Shown here in pieces: positions 1 through 7,614 of a DNA stretch of 64,000 nt. This stretch comes from an uncultured Collinsella sp. (GTDB lineage Bacteria > Actinomycetota > Coriobacteriia > Coriobacteriales > Coriobacteriaceae). Where the stretch lies: assembly GCA_900547765.1 (NCBI GenBank), contig URIA01000003.1, positions 5,709 to 69,708 of the forward strand, written 5' to 3'. Below the pieces are notes generated by a model that saw only the letters and a program-made list of their open reading frames with translations, had not been told where the DNA came from and did not search any database. Positions within the stretch are counted from its first letter, which is position 1, and each line of letters starts with the position of its first letter. The translations under genes were made by a program, and so were the position numbers.

Positions 1-251
1 TCGACAACGCTGTGACCTGCGAGGATCTTGAGCGCCGCATTACCAGCGCCGGCGGCAAGCTGCTCGAGGGCGTGCGCCTGTTCGACGTCTACCGCGATCC
101 CATCCGCATCGGAGCGGGCAAGAAGTCCATGGCCTTTGCGCTTACGTATCGCTCCGATGACCACACGCTCACCAGCGAAGAGGTCGAGAAGGCGCACCAG
201 AAGATTGTCACCAAGGTGTGCAAGGGCGTAAACGGCGAGGTCCGCTCGTAA
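1..251 (+). CDS. pheT: Phenylalanine-tRNA ligase beta subunit, 3' end (partial)
   Basis: This is the last 82 or so codons of a gene that begins before the window; the reading frame starts at base 3. The visible residues match the C-terminal anticodon-binding (FDX-ACB) domain of PheT: RLFDVYRD near the start, then GKKSMAFAL, then the YRSDDHTLTSEEV segment and a terminal helix, ending in VRS. In the alpha2-beta2 enzyme that charges tRNA-Phe, this ferredoxin-like domain contacts the anticodon. The family match is clear although the catalytic-like core is outside the window. The gene stops 13 bases before a large palindrome that belongs to a repeated family in this window. Confidence 0.93.
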   Translation, partial: DNAVTCEDLERRITSAGGKLLEGVRLFDVYRDPIRIGAGKKSMAFALTYRSDDHTLTSEEVEKAHQKIVTKVCKGVNGEVRS

Positions 252-577
252 TCTTTGCCGTTTGGAACCCGCCCCCTGCGGGGTTTTCACGGCAACGTCC
301 TCGCCGCTTCGCGGCTGCGGGATGTTGCCTTAGAAAACCCCTCTCGAGGGCGGGTTCCTGCGTTAACCTTGTTGCGAGCGGACCGCACCTTCTTCCGGGT
401 GACCGGAAAGTTGGGAGTGCATGGGCCCTTTATTGGGCGGTGTGTGGACCTGGGTTAATAACGTACGTATTGCAAGGGCGTGCTGCGTTGTGGGCGGTGC
501 GCCTTTTTGTTAGTATGCAGAGTCGGTGTTACGGATTGTTGGAAACGTAACACGCAACGTTCTGATTGAGAGGGCTC
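252..577. other. Intergenic stretch between pheT and cbiM
   Basis: The left third holds a long palindrome listed separately. From 360 to 577 I see no gene. I looked for a cobalamin riboswitch because the next gene is a cobalt or nickel transporter, but no B12-box-like segment is visible. A GAGAGG ribosome site lies at 568-573 just before cbiM. Confidence 0.6.
264..358 (+). repeat. Palindrome family 1, copy A (putative 3' UTR structured RNA)
   Basis: Nested inverted repeat. The outer arms GGAACCCGCCC (264-274) and GGGCGGGTTCC (348-358) pair; next GGGGTTTTC (280-288) pairs with GAAAACCCC (333-341), and GGCAAC pairs with GTTGCC. The inner stem is CCGC-TTC-GCGG at 304-314. Between the middle and inner stems lies the family's internal loop, GTCCTCG at 297-303 opposite CTGCGGGAT at 315-323. 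It starts 13 bases after the pheT stop. It may act as a terminator, but there is no U-run at its end. Confidence 0.8.
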
Positions 578-1636
578 ATGCATATTCCCGATAACTATCT
601 GTCCCCGCAGACCGATGCCGTCATGGCAGTGGCGATGGTGCCCGTTTGGGTTCACTGCATCAAAAAGGTGCGCGCCACGCTCGATCGCGAGCATATGGCG
701 TTCCTGGGCATCTGCGCCGCATTCTCCTTCTTGCTCATGATGTTCAACGTGCCGCTGCCCGGCGGTACCACTGGTCACGCCGTTGGCGGCGCGCTCATCG
801 CGCTGTTGTTGGGCCCGGAGGCCGCTGCCATTGCCGTCTCGGTCGCGTTGGCGCTGCAGGCGCTGCTATTTGGCGACGGCGGCGTTCTGTCGTTTGGCGC
901 CAACTGCTTTAACATGGCCTTTGTGCTGCCGTTTGCCGCCGCTATCGTGTTTCGTGCGCTCAACAGCCGTCTGCACGACAAGAGCTGGGGCACCTCGGTT
1001 TCTGCCATCGTGAGCGGTTGGGTCGGCCTGTGCCTGGCGGCCCTGTGCGCGGCAATCGAGTTTGGTATTCAGCCGATGCTCTTCACGAATGCTTCGGGCG
1101 CTCCGCTGTACTGCCCCTTCCCGCTGTCCGTGGCTATCCCGGCCATGTTGATCCCGCATATGCTGGTCGCCGGCGTGGTTGAGGGCGTGGCGACGGCCGC
1201 CATCTACGGTTTCATTAAGAAGACGGCGCCGGGCGTTATCGTCGGTCCCGAGGCCGCCGATGGCCAGCTTGCCGCCGAGGGCGCAACCGCCAAGAAGACC
1301 TCGCTGATCCCCACGCTCATCCTGGTCGCTGTGCTCGTGGTGGCTACGCCGCTTGGCTTGCTTGCCACCGGTGACGCCTGGGGTGAGTGGGACGCCGAGG
1401 GCGCCGCAACTGCCGTCCAGGAGGCTGGCGATGACAGCCTGCAGGCTTCGGTCGGTCTCGATACCCCGACCTTTGCCGATGCCCTGCCCACGGGCGATTA
1501 TCTGCAGGCCTATTCCGAGGAGCAAGGCCTTGGCTTTGCCGGCCAGGCTGCCATGTATATTCTTTCGGGCGTGATTGGCGTGGCGGTGCTCACCATCGCA
1601 TTCCGTCTGATCTCGCTGACGGTTAAGGAAAACTGA
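578..1636 (+). CDS. cbiM: ECF-type Ni/Co transporter substrate-binding subunit, CbiM fused to a C-terminal CbiN/PDGLE-like module
   Basis: The 352-residue membrane protein is the S component of an energy-coupling factor importer for cobalt or nickel. It begins MHIPDNYL, and in CbiM/NikM the histidine at position 2 next to the amino terminus is a metal ligand, so this ATG is favoured over the in-frame TTG 12 bases upstream; GAGAGG lies just before it. Hydrophobic helices fill residues 20-210, with the PGGTTGHAVGG segment typical of the family. After a linker rich in Ala and Glu there is a second unit with two membrane helices around a roughly 60-residue acidic extracytoplasmic loop, resembling CbiN or PDGLE partners. 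Such MN fusions occur in cobalt and nickel importers. The metal cannot be decided from sequence. cbiQ follows after four bases. Confidence 0.9.
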   Translation: MHIPDNYLSPQTDAVMAVAMVPVWVHCIKKVRATLDREHMAFLGICAAFSFLLMMFNVPLPGGTTGHAVGGALIALLLGPEAAAIAVSVALALQALLFGDGGVLSFGANCFNMAFVLPFAAAIVFRALNSRLHDKSWGTSVSAIVSGWVGLCLAALCAAIEFGIQPMLFTNASGAPLYCPFPLSVAIPAMLIPHMLVAGVVEGVATAAIYGFIKKTAPGVIVGPEAADGQLAAEGATAKKTSLIPTLILVAVLVVATPLGLLATGDAWGEWDAEGAATAVQEAGDDSLQASVGLDTPTFADALPTGDYLQAYSEEQGLGFAGQAAMYILSGVIGVAVLTIAFRLISLTVKEN

Positions 1637-1640
1637 GCGC

Positions 1641-2477
1641 ATGCAGATGGTCGAGCTGCCTAGTTGGCTTACGGTCGAGCAGCGTTACGAGCCTACGGGC
1701 GCTCGGCATCGTGTGATGCAACAGAACGTCCTGCACCTGGCGAGCCTGCTTGAGCGGGTTCGCCTGGGTGGAGGCGCGCACGAGGGCGGGTCGATGGTCG
1801 ACCGCGCCCTTTCTTCCGTTTCGGCTCCGGTGCGCCTGGTGGGGATGTTCGTCTGCGTCCTGTGCGTGTGTCTGACGCAGAGTCCGCTGTACCTGATGCT
1901 GATGGCGGCTATCGCGCTGGTGCTGGTCGCGGTGCGCCCCGCACGTGGGTTGCGCGCGACCTTTGTTCCGGCGCTTGGCGCCACGGGGCTTGCGGTGGTT
2001 CTGGCACTGCCTGCCCTACTGCTGGGCGCGTCTGCCACGGGCGCCATGCTCAAGATCGCGCTCAAGACGTTTATTAATGTGTCGCTGGTGCTGGGCGTTT
2101 CGTGGACGCTCACCTGGAGCCGCATGTCGGCGGCGCTTAAGATGCTGCACCTGCCCGACGAGGTTATCTTTACCTTTGATATGGCACTCAAGCATATCGA
2201 GGTGCTGGGACGCACGGCGCACGATCTGTGCGAATCGGTTATGCTGCGCAGCGTCGGTCGCGCGCCTGCGGGGTTTTCGCGCACCGACTCGGTCGCGGGT
2301 ATCATGGGCATGACGTTTATCAAGGCGATGGAATGCAGCCGCGCGATGGACGAGGCCATGCTCTGCCGCGGCTTTGCCGGTGCGTATCCGGCGCCCGCGC
2401 GCGCCGGGCTTGGCTGGCGCGATGCGGTCTATGCGGCCGGCGTGGCGCTGCTGGCAGTGTTGTGCGCCGTGCTGTAG
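1641..2477 (+). CDS. cbiQ: ECF transporter transmembrane (T) subunit, CbiQ family
   Basis: The 278-residue protein is the coupling subunit that links CbiM to the ATPase. It has a hydrophilic first 50 residues, about five membrane helices between residues 60 and 150, and the C-terminal cytoplasmic helices that dock on the ATPases. The coupling-helix signatures are degenerate: an SVMLRSVGR segment and later AMLCRGF occupy the places where most EcfT proteins have Ala-Arg-Gly motifs. It starts at an ATG four bases after the cbiM stop and is followed at once by cbiO, so the three genes should be one operon. Confidence 0.88.
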   Translation: MQMVELPSWLTVEQRYEPTGARHRVMQQNVLHLASLLERVRLGGGAHEGGSMVDRALSSVSAPVRLVGMFVCVLCVCLTQSPLYLMLMAAIALVLVAVRPARGLRATFVPALGATGLAVVLALPALLLGASATGAMLKIALKTFINVSLVLGVSWTLTWSRMSAALKMLHLPDEVIFTFDMALKHIEVLGRTAHDLCESVMLRSVGRAPAGFSRTDSVAGIMGMTFIKAMECSRAMDEAMLCRGFAGAYPAPARAGLGWRDAVYAAGVALLAVLCAVL

Positions 2478-2499
2478 GCGCTGCTGGTTCCGGCTGGGG

Positions 2500-3294
2500 A
2501 TGCAAATGGGGAAGGGCGACGTTTTGACGATCGATATGAATAGTGCGGCGGGCACGAACGGTGCGGGCGGCGCCGAGGTCGCGCCGCTCATCGAGCTGCG
2601 CGACGTGGTGTTCTCCTATGCGGGGCATACGGTTGTCGATGGCGTGTCGCTGCAGATCGATCGTGGTGAACTCGTTGCCCTGCTAGGTCCCAACGGCTGC
2701 GGCAAGACGACGATTATGCGCCTTATCAACGGCCTTGAACTCCCGGACGCAGGGGTATACCTGTTTGACGGGCATGTGATCGATGCGGCGTTTCTAAAGG
2801 ATTCCGCGGCCGCTCAGCGTTTTCATCAGCGCGTGGGCTTTGTGTTCCAGAATGCCGACGCCCAGCTGTTCTGCGCTATGGTGGGCGAGGAAGTTGCTTT
2901 TGGTCCCGCGCAGATGGGGCTGCCGGCAGACGAGCTCGAGCGCCGCGTCCGTGATGCCATGGAGCTGTTCCAGGTTGCCGACCTTGCCGACGCCTCTCCC
3001 TATCAGCTCTCGGGCGGGCAAAAGAAGCGCGTTGCGCTGGCTGCGGTGGTGTCGATGAACCCGGATATCTTGGTCCTCGACGAACCTACCAATGGGCTCG
3101 ACGAGGATTCATGCGACATCGTGGTCAATTTCTTGCTGGCCTACGTCGCGGCGGGTAAGACGGTCTTGATGAGCACGCATCACCAGGATTTGGTGCGACG
3201 CCTGGGTGCCCGTGCAATCTATATTGATCGATATCACCATGTGGTCGAGGTGCCTTCGCCGTCGTATGGAACCGAAAGCGGTGTTACGGACTAG
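2500..3294 (+). CDS. cbiO: ECF transporter ATP-binding subunit, CbiO family
   Basis: A roughly 264-residue ABC ATPase that energises the Ni/Co importer. The core starts with PLIELRDVVFSYAG. It has a Walker A motif GPNGCGKTT, a Q-loop in VFQNADAQLF, the signature LSGGQKKR, Walker B ILVLDEPTNGLDE and an H-loop in MSTHHQD. Only one ATPase is encoded here, consistent with a homodimer as in dedicated CbiMNQO systems. The start is uncertain: ATG at 2500 is used here, with ATG 2506, TTG 2524 (after GAAGGG) and ATG 2536 as alternatives. The longer open frame from 2374 overlaps cbiQ and is not credible. Confidence 0.9.
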   Translation: MQMGKGDVLTIDMNSAAGTNGAGGAEVAPLIELRDVVFSYAGHTVVDGVSLQIDRGELVALLGPNGCGKTTIMRLINGLELPDAGVYLFDGHVIDAAFLKDSAAAQRFHQRVGFVFQNADAQLFCAMVGEEVAFGPAQMGLPADELERRVRDAMELFQVADLADASPYQLSGGQKKRVALAAVVSMNPDILVLDEPTNGLDEDSCDIVVNFLLAYVAAGKTVLMSTHHQDLVRRLGARAIYIDRYHHVVEVPSPSYGTESGVTD

Positions 3295-3374
3295 TTGCTG
3301 CGTAGAGCGTGCGTAGCCGCCCGCGCGGCTTTGCCGTGATGGTATAGTTATCCAGGTTTTTTATGGGGGTGGCT

Positions 3375-4223
3375 ATGCCAAGTTGGAACATTCATATCGC
3401 TCAAACGGAGCGCTTGCTGGCGCGTGCTGGTGTGCTTGCCGATAGCGTTCGTGACCGCAATGCCTTTTTGTTTGGCTGCGTGGTTCCGGACATTTTTGTG
3501 GGCTATATGGTTCCCGGTATCGCTGATCCCATTCCGTATCGCATTACGCACTTTGCAAAGCCCGAGCCTATCCCTAAGCCTCGTGAGCATGAGTTCTGGG
3601 ATACCTATGTGGCACCGTTGCTTAAAAGTTCGCCCACCGGTGCGCCAGCCGCGGCGACCTCGATTATCGAGGAGCGTGAGCGACTGAATCGCGTGCACTA
3701 TCCCCAGCGCTACAGGGATGCTGAGCCGGTTGTCGGTCCCGGCACTCGTGAGTTCTCGCTTGCGTCCGAGGACGTGGCGCAGTCGTTGCTCGATTTGACA
3801 CTGGGTGTCTGGTCGCATCTGGTGGCCGATACCGTATGGAATACGCGCGTGAATCAGTACCTGGAGGCGCACGGCGGCAAGCCGTGCGAGGAGTTTCGTA
3901 TTAAAAAGCAGGGCGATTTTGACTGGTTTGGTAAGACGCTGGGCATCGTATCCATTCCGCGCGCGACCGACCGCCTGTATACCGCTGCAGCTCGGTTTGG
4001 GCAGTACCCCATACAAAAGGATTATGTGCTCAAGACCATTGGAGTTATGCACGAAATCGTTCGCGAAAACCCAGGCGAGCCCGATCATCCGCCGTATCGC
4101 CTGCTGACCGAGGAGTTCTTCGACGCAACGTTTACCGAGGTTATAGAGCTCACCGAAACCGGCCTCGCAACGCGCGCTGCAACCCCCGGCGTCCCAGCAG
4201 AACCCCTCATCGCCAGCTGCTAA
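3375..4223 (+). CDS. Zinc-dependent phospholipase C-like protein (PF00882 type)
   Basis: A 282-residue protein starting MPSWNIHIAQ, preceded by GGGGGTGG. The layout matches the Zn-dependent phospholipase C domain: a histidine in the amino-terminal WNIH, an aspartate in FGCVVPDIF, a histidine in RITHF, then GVWSHLVADTVWN with the paired His and Asp that complete the trinuclear zinc site. No signal peptide is evident, which differs from secreted clostridial enzymes, so a cytoplasmic phosphodiesterase or housekeeping role is as likely as lipase activity. It lies 80 bases after cbiO and may be cotranscribed. The substrate cannot be inferred. Confidence 0.65.
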   Translation: MPSWNIHIAQTERLLARAGVLADSVRDRNAFLFGCVVPDIFVGYMVPGIADPIPYRITHFAKPEPIPKPREHEFWDTYVAPLLKSSPTGAPAAATSIIEERERLNRVHYPQRYRDAEPVVGPGTREFSLASEDVAQSLLDLTLGVWSHLVADTVWNTRVNQYLEAHGGKPCEEFRIKKQGDFDWFGKTLGIVSIPRATDRLYTAAARFGQYPIQKDYVLKTIGVMHEIVRENPGEPDHPPYRLLTEEFFDATFTEVIELTETGLATRAATPGVPAEPLIASC

Positions 4224-5293
4224 CTTGTCGGCCTAACGCTAAACAACTCGTCCCAGTCAACCAGCAGCTCTCGTCTGAGCGTATCCTCGCCGTCGGCCTC
4301 TTGTTTTGTCTTTGGGGTGTAGGGGAGCCCGGCTTTTTTATGGATGAGCTCGGCAAGGTACTCAAAGCTCTTTTTGTCCTTGATCTGGTCATAGGTTATT
4401 TGGATGACGTCATATCCCATGCTGGTGAGTGCGGTGGTGCGCTCGGCATCAGAGATGCTTGCGGGTTCGCTACCATGGGCGGATCGACCTTGGCATTCTA
4501 GGATGACGCCCATGCTGTCGGTGTTGCTCTCGATGAGGATGTCGGCGTAGCAGCAGGATCTGGTGTAGAGCGAGCGTGCCGCTTCGCTCAGTGGAATACG
4601 GACGTTGTTGGCGATGCTCATACCTAGCCCGCCCTCGACGCGGGGAAGCGAAATGAGCATGGAGGCCTGGACCTCGAAGGGCGAAGCGGTCTGTCCCGTC
4701 ATGCGCTCGGCGGCCCAGCGCAGCTGCTTGACGCCGCGCATGCCTGCGGCTTGCTTGGCGAATGCGGCGATATCCGCCGCATTAAGGAGTGGCGTGCGCT
4801 TCCAAAGGTTGGTGTCATTGCCGTTAACATCTTTAACCCGCTCCCAACCGTAGCTGGGTGCAATGAGCTGTAAGGAAATAGCTTCATCAAGTTGCTGCTG
4901 CGCACGTTTGCTGGGCTTAAATACCGCAAACGAGCCGCATAGCTCATAGCATGCCATAAGCAGCTGGTTGGGGGAGACATGCGTCGCAAGGCTAAGGAGC
5001 GTGAACTCGGGGGACGTGACATCGAATCCATGTTCAGTCTGCCTAAACGACCCCGGAGGCGGTTCTTGCGTGAGCAAGCGGCTATGAAATAGCTTGCCAT
5101 TGAAGCGAGCGCCTCTGGTGCTTACGAATCTCCACACCGGCTTGCCAAGCAAGTCGTCAAAAACTGGTTGTTTGGAGTAGTGCACCAAGCGATGGTCATG
5201 TTCGGGCGGCAGAATTGCCGGATAAAGTCCCAGTATCTGCGGCGGGATGCGATAGTACTGGAAGGCTGTGGGTCCGCAGGCGAGAAATGACAT
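4220..5293 (-). CDS. Hypothetical protein with AbiEi-like layout and PD-(D/E)XK nuclease-like C-terminus
   Basis: This 357-residue protein is not recognised with certainty. Residues 85-110 (VTSPEFTLLSLA) resemble the middle of actinobacterial AbiEi/DUF559-type proteins, in which an AbiEi-like region precedes a very-short-patch-repair-like nuclease fold. The last third (from about 240) has YADILIE, VILECQGRSAHG, an acidic and arginine pair in DAERTTALTSMGYDVIQIT, and a terminal basic region, which fits a PD-(D/E)XK core with Glu and Gln in the E-x-Q position. It is a lone gene convergent with the phospholipase-like gene; the two overlap by four bases at their 3' ends. Such orphans may be defence-related or mobile; a partner toxin was not seen. 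Confidence 0.55.
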   Translation of the reverse strand: MSFLACGPTAFQYYRIPPQILGLYPAILPPEHDHRLVHYSKQPVFDDLLGKPVWRFVSTRGARFNGKLFHSRLLTQEPPPGSFRQTEHGFDVTSPEFTLLSLATHVSPNQLLMACYELCGSFAVFKPSKRAQQQLDEAISLQLIAPSYGWERVKDVNGNDTNLWKRTPLLNAADIAAFAKQAAGMRGVKQLRWAAERMTGQTASPFEVQASMLISLPRVEGGLGMSIANNVRIPLSEAARSLYTRSCCYADILIESNTDSMGVILECQGRSAHGSEPASISDAERTTALTSMGYDVIQITYDQIKDKKSFEYLAELIHKKAGLPYTPKTKQEADGEDTLRRELLVDWDELFSVRPTS

Positions 5294-5340
5294 AGCAATC
5301 CGATCGTTTGAACGTTGTTTGGGCTAGAAAATGCTACTGG

Positions 5341-5470
5341 TTTCGGAAGTGCGGGGAAAAAGAGGAACAGGCTAAGCACAAGCGGGATTTAGACCAACTT
5401 TATCAGGGGTTTTATTGAAATAAAAGGGCTTGTGCTCGAGGGTAAGCGATTTTTCCCCGCACTTCCGAAA
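5341..5470. repeat. Large nested palindrome
   Basis: Perfect 21-base arms lie at 5341-5361 and 5450-5470, and a second pair, AGCACAAGC (5375-5383) and GCTTGTGCT (5428-5436), lies inside. About 13 unpaired bases sit on each side between the two stems, and a 44-base AT-rich loop closes it. The design resembles the other palindromes of this window but no loop sequence is shared with them. Confidence 0.8.
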
Positions 5471-5644
5471 TCACGACTTTCTGGGGTCTTGGTAAAACGA
5501 TTTGGCAGGCTGTCATGAGGTGTGGTTTCGCCACCGGCTGGACACCGCTGGGGCTGAGAGTCCAATTTTTGGACCTGGAAGGGCGATTTATCATGTCTTA
5601 GGTAAAAAAAATGAGATGCGTTGCGCACCGCGGTTGGCGGTGGT

Positions 5645-5684
5645 GTGAAAAAGGGCCCGGAAGGCGAAGCCTTCCGGGCCCTTT
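5645..5684 (-). terminator. Intrinsic terminator of pyk
   Basis: A GC-rich hairpin with 16-base arms, AAAGGGCCCGGAAGGC and its complement around GAA, is followed on the minus strand by a T-run. It lies 29 bases beyond the pyk stop. Confidence 0.9.
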
Positions 5685-5712
5685 GCAATGCAAACTTGCT
5701 TGCAAGTGCGAT

Positions 5713-7173
5713 TTAGCGCACCTGAGCGACGTAAGCGACGTTGGTCGAGGAGACCTTGTCCTCGAGCTGGACGCTCATGCGGGGATCGCCGGCAGTAGCG
5801 ACAGTCAGATCGCCCGTCTCGACGTAGCCGAGCTCCTTGGCGGTCTCGATCGCCTTGACGATCGTGCCGTTGACGGTGCCCTGCGTGATCTCGGCCTGGT
5901 GCGGGATCACGCCCCAGTACATGATCATCTGCTGGACGGCCCACTCGTGGCGGGAGAACGCGCAGATCGGCATGTTGGGACGGAAGTGAGAGATCAGGCG
6001 AGCGGTACGGCCGGTGGTCGTCGGCACGGTGATGCACTTGGCGCCAACGGTGGTGGCCATGTTCACAGCGGACATACCCACAACATTGTTGACGACGCGG
6101 GTGCCGTGAGCGTCAGCCGGAACCTCGAGCGGAGCGTGAGCCGGGAGGTACTTCTCGGTCTCGAGAGCAATGCTGGCCTGCATCTTGACGGCCTCGACCG
6201 GGTACTTACCGGCAGCGGACTCGCCGGACAGCATAACGGCGTCGGTACCGTCGTAGATGGCGTTAGCAACGTCGGCAACCTCGGCGCGCGTCGGGCGCGG
6301 GTTTTGCTGCATGGAGTCGAGCATCTGCGTAGCGGTGATAACGGGCTTGTAGGCCGCGTTGCACTTGGCGATGATCTCCTTCTGGATGTGCGGAACGAGC
6401 TCGGGCTTGATCTCGATGCCCAGGTCGCCACGGGCGACCATGATGCCGTCGGAAGCCTCGAGGATCTCGTCGAAGTTCTCGACGCCCAGGGCGCACTCGA
6501 TCTTCGGGAAGATCGTCACGTGCTCGCCACCGTTCTCGCGGCAAAGCTCGCGGATGCCGCGGACGGACTCGCCGTCACGGATGAAGGAAGCGGCAATGTA
6601 GTCGATGTTCTCGGTCAGGCCAAAGAGGATGTCCTGACGATCGCGCTCGGTGATGGCGGGCAGCGAGATATTGACGTTGGGCATGTTGACGCCCTTGCGC
6701 TCGCCGATCAGGCCGTCGTTCTTGACGACGCAGGTCATGTCCTGGCCGTCGACGGACTCGACCTCGAGGGCGACCAGGCCGTCATCGATCAGGATGAGGG
6801 AGCCCTTCTCGACCTCGGAGGGCAGAGCCAGGTAGTCGAGGGAGATGTGCTCAGAGGTGCCGTGAAAATCCTCGGACGTGGGCTGAGCGGTGACGACGAT
6901 CTTATCGCCGGTCTTGACGGCAACCTTCTTGCCATCGACCAGAAGGCCGGTGCGGACCTCGGGGCCCTTGGTGTCGAGCAGGATGCCGACGGGCAGGCCG
7001 AGCTCCTTGGAAATACGACGGACGCGCTCGATGCGACCGTGGTGCTCGTCGTAGGATCCGTGCGAGAAGTTAAAACGGGCGACGTTCATGCCCGCCTTGA
7101 TCATCTCGCGGATGGTCTCGTCGCTATCGCAGGCGGGACCCATGGTGCATACAATCTTGGTGCGCTTGTACAT
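5713..7173 (-). CDS. pyk: Pyruvate kinase
   Basis: A 486-residue enzyme that converts phosphoenolpyruvate and ADP to pyruvate and ATP, the last step of glycolysis. The amino terminus KRTKIVCTMGPA and NVARFNFSHG are diagnostic, as are the metal-binding FPKIECALGVENFDEI, MVARGDLGIEI and the ATQMLDSM segment. The C-terminal regulatory domain (about 350-475) includes VPTTTGRTARLISHFRP and is near the usual length; no extra C-terminal PEP-utiliser domain is present. A minus-strand GGAGG lies before the ATG. A TATAAT-like box on the minus strand (7242 down to 7237) could be the promoter. Confidence 0.97.
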   Translation of the reverse strand: MYKRTKIVCTMGPACDSDETIREMIKAGMNVARFNFSHGSYDEHHGRIERVRRISKELGLPVGILLDTKGPEVRTGLLVDGKKVAVKTGDKIVVTAQPTSEDFHGTSEHISLDYLALPSEVEKGSLILIDDGLVALEVESVDGQDMTCVVKNDGLIGERKGVNMPNVNISLPAITERDRQDILFGLTENIDYIAASFIRDGESVRGIRELCRENGGEHVTIFPKIECALGVENFDEILEASDGIMVARGDLGIEIKPELVPHIQKEIIAKCNAAYKPVITATQMLDSMQQNPRPTRAEVADVANAIYDGTDAVMLSGESAAGKYPVEAVKMQASIALETEKYLPAHAPLEVPADAHGTRVVNNVVGMSAVNMATTVGAKCITVPTTTGRTARLISHFRPNMPICAFSRHEWAVQQMIMYWGVIPHQAEITQGTVNGTIVKAIETAKELGYVETGDLTVATAGDPRMSVQLEDKVSSTNVAYVAQVR

Positions 7174-7614
7174 TCAGACCTCCATCTGACATCGTCTTGC
7201 GCTGATAGATAAACCATAAGAAATAAAACTGAGATGATTATAACGAAATGACGACCGAATACCCTCAAAAATCGACCGTATGCCGAATTAGAAGTTCATT
7301 TTTTGCGGAAAAACGGTATATGCAAAAACTTTACCAACCGTTCTAACCGCTGCTATCTGGGCGATATTTTAGTTTGGCGACGCACCGAAGAAAAAACGTT
7401 TTATCAATGTTGGGCATCATATGGTCTGCATCGTTGCACCCGAGCCGTGTTTCCAATTGGAATGTTTTGGCTAGACGCGCCGCTTTGGGGTACCATAGCT
7501 CCACTATCAACTGCCGCTCAGCACGGCAGCCTTGATGAGCCCTTGCCCTTCTCCTGGGAATTATGATCGGGCATCAATCTGCTGAGTGGCCCGAATCCCA
7601 GGAGGGGACTCTAT
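7174..7614. other. Divergent intergenic stretch between pyk and the P-type ATPase gene
   Basis: The left part is AT-rich and carries the pyk promoter region. The right part (7509-7607) forms the structured leader of the ATPase gene. A short open frame at 7303-7566 has no ribosome site and overlaps that leader, so it is not called. Confidence 0.55.
7509..7607 (+). promoter_or_regulatory. Structured leader with mutually exclusive hairpins over the ribosome site of the ATPase gene
   Basis: CTCCTGGGA at 7551-7559 pairs perfectly with TCCCAGGAG at 7596-7604, and CGGGC (7568-7572) extends the stem with GGCCCG. This helix covers the Shine-Dalgarno GGAGGGG (7601-7607). An upstream segment, GATG (7534-7537) and CCC (7540-7542), can instead pair with GGGCATC (7569-7575), which would break the upper part of that helix. 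A further hairpin TGCCG..CGGCA lies at 7512-7527. This is the layout of a translational riboswitch. The manganese-sensing yybP-ykoY class often precedes such ATPases, but I cannot confirm its conserved bases here. Confidence 0.45.

Larger units (their letters stand above)
5294..5712. other. Intergenic stretch between pyk and the upstream side of the nuclease-like gene
   Basis: It contains a 130-base palindrome (5341-5470), a small hairpin around TCCAATTTTTGGA near 5570-5584, and the pyk terminator. No coding frame with a ribosome site was found. Confidence 0.6.

Noticed and set aside
360..577. Cobalamin riboswitch ahead of cbiM
   Set aside because: Looked for because of the Co/Ni transporter, but no B12-box or conserved core segments are visible.
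5611..7212. A 533-codon plus-strand frame opposite pyk
   Set aside because: It is the antisense shadow of pyk, with repetitive Asp/Leu/Val/Gly content and no domain.
7303..7566. 87-codon frame upstream of the P-type ATPase gene
   Set aside because: No ribosome site, atypical composition and overlap with a structured leader.
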